From assembly GCF_008831285.2 (NCBI RefSeq), contig NC_045147.1, positions 6,230,334 through 6,294,333 on the forward strand: a DNA stretch of 64,000 nucleotides. Direction: 5' to 3'. Both the position numbers and the translations under genes were made by a program. The notes under the pieces are model-generated. The model was not told the origin of the DNA and searched no databases. It was given only the letters and a program-made list of their open reading frames with translations. How positions within the stretch are numbered: position 1 is the stretch's first letter; each line of letters begins with the position of its first letter. Positions 21,510 through 33,387 of this stretch are shown in pieces. Origin of the DNA: Nymphaea colorata (Eukaryota; Streptophyta; Magnoliopsida; Nymphaeales; Nymphaeaceae).

Positions 21510-24500
21510 CTGTTTCTGGTGGGGAGCATGTTGATGTGATAATTGGTGCAGCAGTAGCTGATGGACAGGTAACTCCTAAAGTTCAGTCATTGATTAAAAT
21601 ACTTCTGAAATACCAACACACAGAAGACTTCCGTGCTATCATATTTGTGGAGAGAGTTGTAGCTGCCTTGGTTCTTCCGAAGGTTGGTGGTTTCATTAGC
21701 TTTCTCTTGTTTGGCTTGAATGTAAAATTCTATTTGGGAGGGTGTTCTTCAGGCTACTTATTGTCTTCTTTTGCTTTTCAAACAAGGGATCAGGTGTTTG
21801 CTGAACTTCCATCATTAAACTTCATCAAATGTGCAAGTTTGATTGGGCATAACAATAATCAGGAAATGCGCACGTGCCAAATGCAGGAGACAATTGCAAA
21901 ATTTCGGGATGGTCGTGTATGCACATGCTTTCAGTTGCAACCTGAGATTTTTTATATTCAGTAACAAGGTCTAAAATGTTAGTTGAAGTAGGATCATGGG
22001 TTGTGATGGTTCAACTTGCAGGTTACTTTATTGGTGGCTACTAGTGTAGCAGAGGAAGGCCTGGACATTCGGCAGTGTAATGTTGTTATTCGTTTCGACC
22101 TTGCTAAAACAGTTTTAGCATATATACAATCTAGGGGTCGGGCAAGAAAACCTGGATCTGATTACATATTGATGCTGGAGAGGTATACGTTCATAATATT
22201 TGCTGTCAGTTTATGGACAAGCTTGTGAGCTTTATCTATTTTTTATTTTTCATATACCTTAGTGGCACCCAATGCTGCTGATCTTGCTTGCAGACGTGGT
22301 GAGTTCAGATTTCCTAAAATTTTTTAAGTTAAGATCACAGAACATGTTTATTTGAAAATTGAGAGCACTAATGAAAAATGTGCTTATTTATCTTGTAAAA
22401 TTTCATAAATGGCATTGGATACGATTTTTTAAAATGTGTATGATGTCCAAAGCTCCATGGGTGATGGGAGCTTTCAGCTGTCAGCCTTCCATGGCCATTT
22501 GTGATAATGAACTAGCTTATCATGATTCATAAGATTTGCACGTAAGATTTTTGGAGTGTAATAAATGGTTTATTTTATTTATCATCATTCCCATAAATAT
22601 TGCCTAATTTCCAAAGAGAATGAAAAAAATACTATTTGTAGAGTGTGTTTATCGAATATAAAATTATTAATGTGCATAGGTTGACATTAGGCGTTCGCCT
22701 TCAAATCATATACATTATGTGTCGTCAATGAGTCACTTATCTTTCTTCGCCATGAAACTCAAATGTCTAAAACTAGTTAACGTATTATCATTAAAAACAT
22801 GATGCTTTTTGGGAGTCTAGGAGATTTAACTAATAGAATTATTTTATTTTATGAATTATGAAATTACTAAACATGCAGGACTTGACATTAGCCATGTAGT
22901 TCAATTTATGGTTTTGTATCTTTTGTACTTTTTCAATGTGACACTCCTCTTTTTTGTTGTGAAATTTTAAATGTCTAAAACCATTCAACGTATCTCAGGG
23001 GCAATCTGTCACATGAAACATTCTTGAGAAATGCACGGAATAGTGAGGAAACTTTGCGAAAGGAAGCAATTGAAAGAACTGACCTTAGTCACCTTAAGGG
23101 TAATTCAAGGTTCATTTCAGTTGATACAGCACCTGGATCAATCTACCAGGTTGAGTCAACAGGTGCTGTTGTCAGTCTGAACTCAGCAGTTGGGCTTATC
23201 CATTTTTACTGCTCTCAGCTGCCAAGCGATAGGTATTTTTCTTTTTTCACATTATGAAATAACTGTAAGTTGGAATTTGACATGTTTCATTGTGTCTCAT
23301 TCTTATGGTACGACTATTTAACTTCCTAACTAGGTACTCGATTCTTCGTCCTGAGTTTATCATGGAACGCCATGAGAAACCTGGAGGTTCTACTGAATAC
23401 TCGTGCAAGCTTCAACTTCCTTGCAATGCTCCATTTGAAAAGCTCGATGGTCCTCTATGTTGTTCGATGCGCCTTGCCCAACAGGCATGCTAATGTGATT
23501 CCTATAATGGGACTATTAATTTACTTTCTTCAGAACCACTTCTTAACATCTCTGGCCATTTCAGGCAGTTTGTTTGGCGGCTTGCAAGAAGCTCCATGAG
23601 ATGGGAGCATTCACTGATATGCTTTTACCAGACAAGGGGAGCAGTGAGGAGGCAGAGAAGGTTGATCTGAATGAAGAAGAGGATCCACTTCCTGGAACTG
23701 CCAGGCACAGGGAGTTCTATCCTGAGGGTGTGGCAGAGATTCTACGGGTAAAGTTTGTCTTGTTGTTTATTTGTTCTTTCTTCTTTTATCCTGGAGTGAT
23801 ATATGGTGTGTATGAGTGGATTATGCAGAGTGGGATGACAAATCTAAGGTCACATCCTGTTAGAATTTATCCTGTTATCAATGAATTTATCTTTTTCCTT
23901 GTTCATATGTTTTTGCTTGGATATATGTGGCTGCTTGAACCATATATGCTACTTTTCTGTTTGCATGGGTTTTTCTGCCAACTGGTAGACCTAACGGTGC
24001 CCAAATTCATGAATGATGTGTTACCATGTTAGCAGGTTGGTCATTGCAGTTAATAAGAGATCATAATAATTTGACCCTTCACTTAGTGATAATCTGGGGA
24101 GTCTGTTCTCAACATCTGGCCTGTTGGTAGTTTAGTATGATGCTAGAACTCTATAGCATTTTTTTCTGCAATTTGCTTCTATTCACGTGTAGCTGTTTCT
24201 GGAAAACATTCACATGCTTGCATTCTTCATCATGTATTTATTGTCTGTTTTCTTTCTGATGTGATGTAGTGGCACTAAGTTGTCTTCTTGGATGATTTTT
24301 ATTATGGCAGGGAGACTGGATTCTGATTGGAAGGGATGGTTGTAATGATTCGAACTTGGTTAAATTGTATAGGTATGCAATAAACTGTGTGAATACTGGG
24401 GCCTCAAAAGACTCGTTTGTGACACAAGTATCAGATTTTGCTGTACTGTTTGGTTCTGAGCTTGATGCAGAGGTATTGAATCTAATAATCTGTCTAAGCT

Positions 24501-27500
24501 ACACAAAAGAAGCATCTAGCATGGAATTTACTCACAAGGTCTATTTTTTTAGGTCTTCTCAATGACGATGGATCTCTTCATTGCTCGAACCATGGTGTCA
24601 AACGTTTCTCTTGTCTTCCAGGGTCCCATAGAGATAACAGAACGAGAGGTATGTTGGTCTTCTATACTTGTTTAATGTAGATATGGGACCACTAGCACCT
24701 GTATATATGGAGATAATCATTGATAATATCTACAATTTCGTTTTTACAGCTGGTTTCACTGAAGAGCTTCCATGTAAGGTTGATGAGTATTGTGCTGGAT
24801 ATAGATGTTGAACCCTCAACAACTCCTTGGGATCCTTCAAAAGCATATTTATTTGTACCAGTTGTTCAACAGCATCTTCATCTGATGGAAGAACTTGACT
24901 GGGATCTTGTTTATAAGATAATTGACACAGATGCCTGGAAAAATCCCCTTCAGAGGGCTCGCCCAGATGTTTATTTGGGTACAAATGAAAGAACTCTGGG
25001 CGGGGACCGAAGAGAATATGGATTTGGGAAATTACGGTATGGTATGGCATTTGGGCAGAAATCACATCCTACTTATGGGATTAGAGGTGCAATTGCACAA
25101 TTTGATGTTGTAAAAGCTTCTAAATTGGTTCCCACTCGCGATATCTTTGAAAGCGAGTTGAATGGAGTTCCACCACATGGGAAATTGGTCATGGCAGATT
25201 CTATCATTGATGCAAGTGATTTAGTGGGAAGAATTGTGACTGCTGCACACTCTGGCAAGAGGTTTTACATTGATTCTGTGCGTTTTGACATGAACGCAGA
25301 AAATTCATTCCCCAGGAAGGAGGGCTACTTGGGCCCACTGGAGTACAGTTCCTATGCTGAATACTATAAGCAGAAGTGAGAATCTAACTTGTCGATTTTG
25401 TAATTGGACAGTACTGTATATTTTTCATTCATTCCCAGAGATGAGTGACCAGTGCACCAGGCAGTTGAGCAGAAAGAAGCTAGAAGTCAGATCTTTGCAT
25501 CAAAGATTTATGTATCTACTTTTGCTGTGAATTTTCTGGTATACAATTAGCTTGTAACCCAGGAATTTCACAACCAGAGTAGATTCTGGTTTTTGACTTG
25601 ATACAAAATCTTCTGCTTCTTCATGCACAACAATGTTTTGGTGCACTATGGTTACTCATTTCTTGTACATGACTTTTACAGGTACGGGGTGCAATTATTG
25701 TGCAAGAAGCAACCTCTCATAAGAGGACGAGGTGTATCATACTGCAAGAATCTTCTCTCTCCGAGATTCGAGTCATCAGAAGGTAATCCAATTTATCTGT
25801 TTTTTATTTTTTACATTTACGTAATAATAATGAGTTTTAAATACTCATACGACCAAGTTGATGGTGCAGCTGCGGCTGGAGAGGCTGAAGACATGCTAGA
25901 TAAGACATACTATGTGATGCTACCTCCTGAACTCTGTTTGGTTCACCCTCTGCCAGGATCTCTTGTTCGAGGTGCCCAACGATTACCTTCAATAATGAGG
26001 AGAATAGAGAGCATGCTACTTGCGATCCAATTAAAGGGTTTGATTGGATATCCCATTCCTGCTTCTAAGGTATTCCACTTTTGGATTTTGGTTCTCCTCT
26101 CTGTTGGATAATGTCATTGTGAAATTTGCTACCTGATTCACAGATCCTGGAGGCACTTACTGCAGCTTCATGTCAAGAGACTTTCTGCTATGAAAGGGCT
26201 GAGCTCTTAGGAGATGCTTATCTTAAATGGGTAGTCAGTAAATTTCTTTTTCTCAAGTACCCTCAGAAACATGAAGGGCAGCTAACTAGAATGAGGCAAC
26301 AGATGGTGAGCAATATGGTACTGTATCAGTATGCATTGGGCAAAGGGCTGCAATCATACATTCAAGCAGACCGCTTTGCCCCATCTAGATGGGCTGCACC
26401 TGGGGTACTGCCTGTTTTTGATGAAGATACCAGAGAAGTATCGTCATCCTTGTTTGGCCCAGAATGCTCTGATGCAGAAAAGGAACCATCAGAGAGTTCA
26501 TATAGTGATGGTTTTGAGGATGATGCAATGGAAGATGGTGAAATAGAGAGTGATTCAAGCTGTTACAGAGTACTATCTAGCAAGACATTAGCTGACGTAG
26601 TGGAAGCATTGATTGGTGTTTACTATGTTGAAGGGGGAAAGAAGGCAGCTAACCACTTCATGAGTTGGATTGGTATCCCTGTGGACTTCAGTCCACAGGA
26701 AATACCTCCCCACTGTACAGTTCCTGACAGTATCATGAGGAGTGTGGACTTTGATGCATTGGAAAATGCACTCAGCATAAAGTTCGAAAACAAAGGATTG
26801 TTGGTGGAAGCGATTACTCATGCTTCACGTCCTTCATCTGGCGTCTCTTGTTACCAGCGTCTGGAATTTGTTGGGGATGCTGTTTTAGATCATCTGATAA
26901 CACGTCATCTTTTTTTTGCGTATACGGATCTTCCACCGGGTCGTTTAACTGATCTACGAGCTGCAGCTGTAAACAATGAGAACTTTGCTAGGGTTGCTGT
27001 GAAGCATAAGCTACATGTACATCTTCGTCATGGATCAAGTGCACTGGAAACACAGGTTGGTTAATGTTGAAGTTAACAAAAAGTAAAATTTTTCTGGACT
27101 GCCTTTGAGTGTGTTTTGCATATTGTTGGTGTCTTATTGAATTAGGCTTCCCTTTTTCATGTGTAGATCCGTGAATTTGTGAAGGATGTCCAAGATGAGC
27201 TTAGTAAACCAGGGTTTAATTCCTTTGGTATTGGAGATTGCAAAGCACCAAAAGTACTTGGTGATATTGTGGAATCTATTGCTGGTGCAATTTTCCTGGA
27301 TAATAACCTTAATACTACTATTGTTTGGAAGGTAAAATCAAAGTCTACACTTATGCTTTTGGTTTTGGTTATGTTTGCTGACATGTTACCTTTGTACCTG
27401 AAGGTATTTCAACCATTATTAAATCCAATGGTGACACCAGAAACACTTCCCATGCATCCAGTTCGCGAACTTCAAGAACGCTGTCAGCAGCAGGCAGAGG

Positions 27501-28118
27501 GTCTGGAGTACAAGGCTATACGAACTGGTAATATAGCTACCGTTCAGGTCTTCATAGATGGGATTCAAATTGGCGTTGCTCAGAATCCGCAAAAGAAAAT
27601 GGCACAGAAGTTGGCAGCAAGAAATGCACTTGTTGTTCTGAAAGAGAAGGAGGCGGAGTCCAAGGAAAAGTATGCAGAAGATGGGAAGAAGAAAAATGGT
27701 GTCCAGACGTTCACCAGACAAACTCTCAACGATATCTGTCTAAGGAGACAGTGGCCTATGCCTCAATATAGGTTAGCCTTTAGATGTTAAATCTGGAATA
27801 CCATTTATGTGTGGTTATTTGTCTTCTTGCCAGCTGTTTTTATTTGCTGCATGATGTTCAAACTTAGTCTTTGTTTCTCTCTCTCTCTGTCTCTCTCGAA
27901 AAGTTCCTCATTGTCACACATTTCTCTGAAAGTACAGGTGCGTCAATGAAGGTGGCCCAGCCCATGCAAAGCGGTTTACTTATTCTGTGCGTGTGAATAC
28001 AACAGATCGAGGTTGGACTGATGACTGTGTTGGGGAGCCAATGCCCAGTGTGAAGAAGGCAAAGGACTCCGCTGCAGTGATTTTGTTAGAACTTCTAAAC
28101 AGATGGTATGGTACATGA
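21510..28118 (+). CDS. DCL1: DICER-LIKE 1 (miRNA-processing RNase III), C-terminal two thirds
   Basis: Nuclear enzyme that cuts pri- and pre-miRNA. Fifteen exons: 21510-21682, 21794-21916, 22022-22182, 22999-23232, 23334-23484, 23565-23747, 24311-24472, 24553-24648, 24750-25375, 25682-25782, 25870-26069, 26144-27055, 27167-27331, 27404-27771, 27938-28118. Phases agree at every junction and no stop interrupts 1277 codons. Helicase motifs: SVAEEGLDIRQCNV and QSRGRARKPGSDY. After DUF283 comes the PAZ region (GKRFYIDSVRFDM, YAEYYKQKYG). RNase IIIa: ERAELLGDAYLKW and LADVVEALIG. RNase IIIb: RLEFVGDAVLD and LGDIVESIAGA, so the catalytic acidic residues are kept. dsRBD1 lies in exon 14 and dsRBD2 spans exons 14-15, ending NRWYGT. 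Arabidopsis DCL1 has about 1900 residues, so about 630 N-terminal residues (first helicase half) must lie upstream or be lost. The fifth intron is GC-AG. DCL1 is preferred over DCL2-4 because of the close match throughout and two dsRBDs. Confidence 0.95.
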
Positions 28119-28305
28119 TGGGTTATTCCTGATTATTTTAGGTGATTAATGGAATTGAAATTAGGAGGCAGTAGGTCTGGAGTTTTTTCTTGCCTGCCCA
28201 TGATCTGCCTTATCATAATTTAATTCACAGTTACAGGACGAGTGTTTTTTTTCTTGTACAAGAGAAAAATAACGTTGTATACCATTTATTTTGAAATTTA
28301 TATTC

Positions 28306-28311
28306 AATAAA
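28306..28311 (+). terminator. Candidate DCL1 polyadenylation signal
   Basis: AATAAA about 190 bp after the DCL1 stop codon, in AT-rich sequence with T-rich tracts on both sides. Position and context fit a plant near-upstream element. No transcript evidence is available here. Confidence 0.4.
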
Positions 28312-28318
28312 TGTCATT

Positions 28319-30514
28319 ATCTTTTTTTTTTGGCATTCTGTTCCTGGCCAGTATAATCTTTACATTAACATGTGTATGCATAACAGTGAAAAAATCAATG
28401 GAAGTGTAAAAGACAGCAGTGCTCTCTAATAGAAGAAGTGTTCTAACATCTGAAGGTTAGAATATGTTCTTCCATTACGAATGTGTTACTGAATCATAAG
28501 ATAGAGACGAGGAGGTTGTGAGAGATGCTGAGGAGAAGAATCCAGGTCAATTCGTTCCCTTAGCAGCCCGCAGTTTCCCACACCACTAAAATGGAGAAGT
28601 GGGTTCACCTTTTGCCCCTTCTTGACGGCAATCGATACGTATAGGTAAGACAGATTCAAAGGGGACACCTACGTCTGAACTGTTTTGGGGATCGGTGGTA
28701 AAATAGTTTGATGTACATTTTGGTTCCAAGTTATTTTTAGTTGTTTTTTGGGATAGAACTGTTGAGATGTAGTCCCTTGACGTGAGAGGGCGATGTTAAA
28801 GAGCTTGATTTAATCCGTGGAACAGGGCGTTCCATGGATACTTGGGCCTGTGTAAGGTGGAAAAGCTGGATACCTTCTTGACTCGAGGAAGCTGTTTTCA
28901 GCGTTGCTAGGTTAACGTCTCTTCGCATTGCAAGGCCGTGTCACGGGACGACGATCAAGTCCGAAGTCCAAAAACGATCTACGCAGGCCAACCATAGCCA
29001 CAGTAAAAGCAAGACAGAACACTCACAAACAGCGCCCTTGTTAGCTGAGCGCCAACGGGCTACCGCAACTACTTCTACTTGATTAAACATCATATTTTAC
29101 TGAGATGTACCTAATGTCTACGTGTGATAGCGTCTGCCTGCAAATAGACAAGCTTACATATAGGAAATACATTTCGTAGGATGGGTAAAGGTCCGGATGA
29201 AATCCGCCCTTGTGGTCTGTCTATAACCTCACCCGGCTTCCCCCTTCGATTGATCACCCCCCGCACTCTCTCCCTTCCTCCCTCCCTCAAGATTAGGGTC
29301 TCTCCCATGCCTTCGCCGGCCTTCTGCTTTCATTAGTCTCTAGTGACGGCACCATCATACATGCCTCTCTCTCTGCATCAGCCATGGCTGACAATACCAA
29401 TTTAGTCGCGAGAAAGTGGCTGCAGGAACAATCCCTTTCACTTTGCGAACACAGGAGCTGCTTCCTCGATGTTCTTTTATATTTATCATACATCTGCCAT
29501 GGCCAATGCACTTTGATTTGTCATCGTGAGAAGGGGGCTACTAAAGCAACCCCTTTCTTTCATTTTGTCAGGCACAGCGACTGGTTTGGTAGCCCCTCAA
29601 TGTCCTATTTCTTGTTTAATCTATTATTTCTCTCTCTCATGGCTGACGTAGATAAAGGTTGCAGCAGCTGCCCTCGATTTTTCATGGCCAGAAAGTCGAA
29701 ATGGGACTGCTTCTGCAGCCCTTAGATACTTTTTTCCCCTTTTCTTGTCAATCTGTCGCCTTTTTCTTTTCCTGCTCAAGCACATCCAACATCCCTTTGC
29801 ATATTAAAATGTAATTTCTAGTACAGATTTACTATGGTTTTTTGATTCCAACCATTATAGGAAACCAAATAGCATTGCTTCTTGTTAATTGTGAAGAAAA
29901 CAGTCGGAATTTCTCTTGGACGATCTGTCATCTTTACCTCAATTTCTTCGCTGGAAACATAGTCGATTTCATATTTGGCATGCAAGAGAAGGTGCTATTG
30001 AATACAACCTGGAAATGGCTTCCGGTCCATGATGGTCATTGACCTTGCCATCGACAAATATTTTGACTCAAATTTTGCCCAACCAAACCTTTTGCAACCT
30101 AAACAAATGTCCTTTAGTGAAAAGATATGCATTCATCATTTATACAATTAACAGTGGATCTTGGAACCAACTCCTATGCCAAATTAGCTGACTGATATTT
30201 TGATTTCTGATGATGCATGAAACGCATCATGTTTTTGATTCATTTTGCGTGAATATCTGTATCTTACAGGATTAAAACCAATGATTCCACAGATTTGATT
30301 ACAAAGAGCTGTGTTTCAAAGTTCATGCCAACTGGAGTTAAACAAGAGAAGTTATGGTGAAGTTACTATTTCAGAGCAATATCATAGGAGATCTGGATCC
30401 AAACTCCAATGTACAGAGTTCCAATAGACCTAAACCAGATCAAAAATACAAGATCTGTTCTCCAAATCATGAACCAAAGGGGAAGAATCAAAAGAAATTT
30501 CAAAGAAGTCCCAA
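28319..30514. other. Spacer downstream of DCL1, no assigned gene
   Basis: About 2.2 kb. 29200-29400 is C/T-rich like a 5' untranslated region. A 113-codon frame at 29384-29725 (MADNTNLVARKWLQEQ) has no recognisable domain and contains repeated ATGGCTGAC and CTGCAG blocks, so I do not call it a gene. Short minus-strand frames at 28486-28668 and 28737-28928 are likewise unassigned. Confidence 0.5.
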
Positions 30515-31275
30515 GGGGCCGTTTGATGGCCTGAACTGAAATTGAAAATATGTTTCTAAAAATATATTTCTAGAAAAAAATGAATGAAATTTTTTTTTCA
30601 ATTCTTGTGATGACTGAGAAATAAATTTTCAAAAATTTATTTCTATGTTTGATAATAAAGAAACATATTTCTAGATTTCTAGAAATTTATTTCTTAATTT
30701 GACAATAATAAAGAAAAATATTTGCAAATTTACATAATCTTTATATAGTTTCTTATATCACTACAAATCTTCCATATTGATGCAAGCTCTCCTCTCGAGA
30801 GGCACCATAGTTTAAAACCTGCTCCTGTCCATGTAGTGTTACATAAGCTTTATCAAGCACGGCACGAAACAACATAGATAACAAAAATAAGCAGACAAAA
30901 TAGGGAACAAAGCTTCAGTTTTTTACTTAAGCAATCTAATCATAAATTTCCCCACAACAAACGTTCAGACATTAAATATGCCTTCTACCTATCAATGTTT
31001 AGTTTTTAATTTTTCTTCATTTTATGTGTTTGGGAAGGATGAATGGCTCCCCCAAATAAGTCTGCAAAATTCCACAAAAAACCCACAAAATTCCACAATA
31101 AACCTGCAAAAATCAAGACTGGCTTGTCCAGCCATGTCACTGTATCCGTGTCTTGGCGTATCAACACGAGTACTGCAGCCTTCCAAATAGGTCTGTGAGC
31201 TTAAGATGAGCCAACAGGTTCAGAACTCAAACACATGAAGATGATAGAAAGCAAAAGCTCAATAAAATTGCTTAC

Positions 31276-31376
31276 TGGTCCGTCTGTCTCGATGTCATAC
31301 TTGAGAACACGAAAGCATTCCAATTTCTCTTCCAGAAACAATGCATAAACTCTTATCCATGCAGAGTAGTCCCATG
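31276..31376 (-). pseudogene. Captured exon of an ANTH-domain clathrin assembly protein
   Basis: One minus-strand exon of 101 bp with intact borders (acceptor TTATGGTTAG before it, donor GTAAGC after it). It encodes WDYSAWIRVYALFLEEKLEC followed by FRVLKYDIE, a highly characteristic segment of the ANTH domain of plant AP180/PICALM-like clathrin adaptors, which bind phosphoinositides and clathrin during vesicle formation. No other exon of such a gene could be found nearby, so this is a single captured exon with its splice sites. Confidence 0.8.
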
Positions 31377-32059
31377 CTAACCATAAGATAATGAAAAGTT
31401 AGATCAGAACATGCCTTCAACTTGAAGTTTTAGTATCAAATAGCATAAAAACGAGATTACTCATTTTTAATTTCAATGACATTGATGGCACCAAACTAGT
31501 AGCAAAGTCAGATAAAAAATAACGAGCAGGTATTCATTGTTCAAATTTATAGCCAACACTCAAGTTGCCTTTACATTTAGAAGCGACTGCTGCAACTATG
31601 ATTTTGGTTTTGTTATGAAAGATTCTGATACAAAAGCAACTAATTAATCAGCCCGCAACTTCAGAGTTTAAATACAAATTTTATTAAAAGGTTAACCAAT
31701 AACAAGCACATTTATCAATAGGGAAAACGTCAGCAGAAAAATAATAACCTGCCACTTATTACTAGGCACCTGAATTTCTCCCCATCTCAACATGGAGACC
31801 ATCCAAGAACGGGCACCTCCATATCAATTACAAGGATGGAATCACAGACCATTCCTTTTTCATCAGTAGTGGGCCTGGTAAGAGACTACTCCTGTTAGTG
31901 TTATGGCTTGCATTCTTGCATACACATTGATGACCAAATCGAGCAGAAAAACAGCGATACAGATGAATTTTTGCAAAACCATAATAACAGTAGAATACAA
32001 CAGAAAAGAATTATACTCGACTAATATTACAGAATAACCAAACATGCATAATTTAATAG

Positions 32060-32325
32060 AAAGGAAATAAAAATGAAGCCTCCTGCTTGCTAAACCCTTC
32101 CTGAGATGCAGCCTCAGAAGATACTGGACAGGGTTCTCTTCCATGGTCAACAGATTAACAAGATGTTGAGAATATCTGCTGGCTTCTCCTAACTTCTCCT
32201 TCTGTAGGTTGCAGATCACTGCTAGTAGGTTCAGCAAAGTTGATTTTCCAGCTCCATTGGGCCAACAATTTCCACCCTTGTACCCATGTTAATGTCCACT
32301 TCAACATTGTACGAGCAAGAAACCC
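32060..32325 (-). pseudogene. Captured fragment of an ABCF (GCN-type) ATPase
   Basis: On the minus strand, NVEVDINMGTRVEIVGP leads into a Walker A whose nucleotides still spell GPNGAGKSTLLNLLA after a one-base deletion. Sequence for a QPTEGEVRRSQ-type stretch follows in a shifted frame, then SQHLVNLLTMEENPVQYLLR. This is the second ATP-binding cassette of plant ABCF proteins (ABCF4/GCN4-like), soluble ATPases linked to ribosome function. At least two indels break the frame. Signature and Walker B motifs are absent. Confidence 0.8.
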
Positions 32326-32485
32326 ATTTCAAGATCACAGGCTGGACGGCACATGCATCCCATAAATCGACACCAATGAAAAATGAAACTGGGGAAAAGG
32401 AAAGAACACTACGTAGACAAAGCGAGATTTGGGCGCTTCCTTTTAAGGGTAACACTCTTGTAGTTCATCTCAGATGAAAATGGCA

Positions 32486-32779
32486 TGAATCAGACCCGAT
32501 AATAATGCTGACGCAGAAAAGAAAACATAGGAATACAGAAACTTGAAGAGAGAGAAAGCCAGGGACAACCAGTGAAGAGAACAACAGAAGGAAAGGGAGA
32601 GAACAAAGGAAAGGAAGGATGCGGGTTAGGGTTTTACCTCTATTGCAGTCGGAGGAGACGTACGGGGAAGAGAAGAGGAAAGAAGAGGAAGGGGGAGACA
32701 GAGAGAAACCCTCTCTTGCTACTCCAGAATCCTGCCGTCCCTTCTTTCTTCCTCTCGCAACAAGACTGAGAGTGTGAGA
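32486..32779 (-). repeat. Left arm of a 230-290 bp inverted repeat
   Basis: Reverse complement of 33052-33283 with very few substitutions and several indels, up to about 30 bp, mostly in purine-rich parts. It contains what looks like a 5' untranslated exon and intron start (minus GCAATAGAG then GTAAAACCC). Spacer between the arms is about 272 bp. Confidence 0.85.
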
Positions 32780-32999
32780 GAAAGAGAGAGTGAGAGATAA
32801 GAGCCGAAGAGGGCTCACCGGCGGGCGGCTGGAGGATGACGACCATCCAGCGGAGGAGAGACTGTCTCTGTGATGGGGAGGGGACAAGGAATGGGGGAAG
32901 GAGGAAAACGCTGCAGCAGCCGATGCACGAAAACGAAACGTTGGGAGGGAGACGCGAGCAACAAGCGTGCCTCAACGGGCAAAAAAAAATTTCTGGAAA

Positions 33000-33045
33000 A
33001 ATGTTTCCACCCCTCCGGGCGGTGGAAACATATTTTCTAAAAAAA
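33000..33045. repeat. Short hairpin in the spacer of the inverted repeat
   Basis: GTTTCCACC and GGTGGAAAC surround CCTCCGGGC, with AT-rich complementary flanks, forming a stable small hairpin. It lies between the two large arms. Confidence 0.6.
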
Positions 33046-33051
33046 TAAACA

Positions 33052-33283
33052 CGCTCTCAGTCTTGTTGCGAGAGGAAGAAAGAAGGGACGGCAGGTTTCT
33101 CTCTGTCTCCCCCTTCCTCTGCTTTCATCTTCTCTCCCCCGCCGGCAATAGAGGTAAAACCCTAACCCACGTCCTTCCTTTCCTTCTGTTGTTCTCTTCA
33201 CTGGTTGTCCCTGGCTTTCTCTCTCTTCAAGTTTCTGTATTCCTATGTTTTCTTTTCTGCGTCAGCACTATTATCGGGTCTGA
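33052..33283 (+). repeat. Right arm of the inverted repeat
   Basis: Pairs with 32486-32779. Ends TATTATCGGGTCTGATTA against TGAATCAGACCCGATAATA at the far left. Confidence 0.85.
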
Positions 33284-33387
33284 TTAACGGTAAAAAAATT
33301 TTTCATCTTTGATGGCACAGAAAAATTTTAAAAGTTTGATTTTTTTTTCCCTCAGCTACAGTTCTTTTCCAGGCCATCAAACGACCC

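Larger units (their letters stand above)
30515..33387. mobile_element. TIR-bounded DNA element carrying host gene fragments (Pack-type)
   Basis: Bounded by inverted ends GGGGCCGTTTGATGGCCTG (30515) and CCAGGCCATCAAACGACCC (ending 33387), 17 of 19 matching. Inside the left end is an A/T-rich stretch with TTTCTAGAAA palindromes. The interior holds a clathrin-assembly exon (31276-31376), an ABCF ATPase fragment (about 32060-32325) and a long inverted repeat (32486-33283). No transposase is visible, so it is non-autonomous. No clean target duplication was found (flanks AGTCCCAA and TTAATATA), so the superfamily (Harbinger-, Mutator- or hAT-like) is open, and the two ends could belong to separate nested copies. 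Confidence 0.6.

Noticed and set aside
25376-25381. Apparent DCL1 stop codon (TGA) after YYKQK
   Set aside because: It lies in the donor GTGAGA. Splicing after CAGAA to 25682 restores YGVQLL in phase.
29384-29725. 113-codon frame starting MADNTNLVARKW
   Set aside because: No recognisable domain, repeated short blocks inside, and no supporting exon structure. Could still be a lineage-specific gene, so it is mentioned only within the spacer entry.
32465-32975. Minus-strand frames of 140 and 111 codons over the inverted repeat
   Set aside because: Ser/Leu/Phe-rich translation of C/T-rich leader-like DNA. Frames are not conserved between the two arms.
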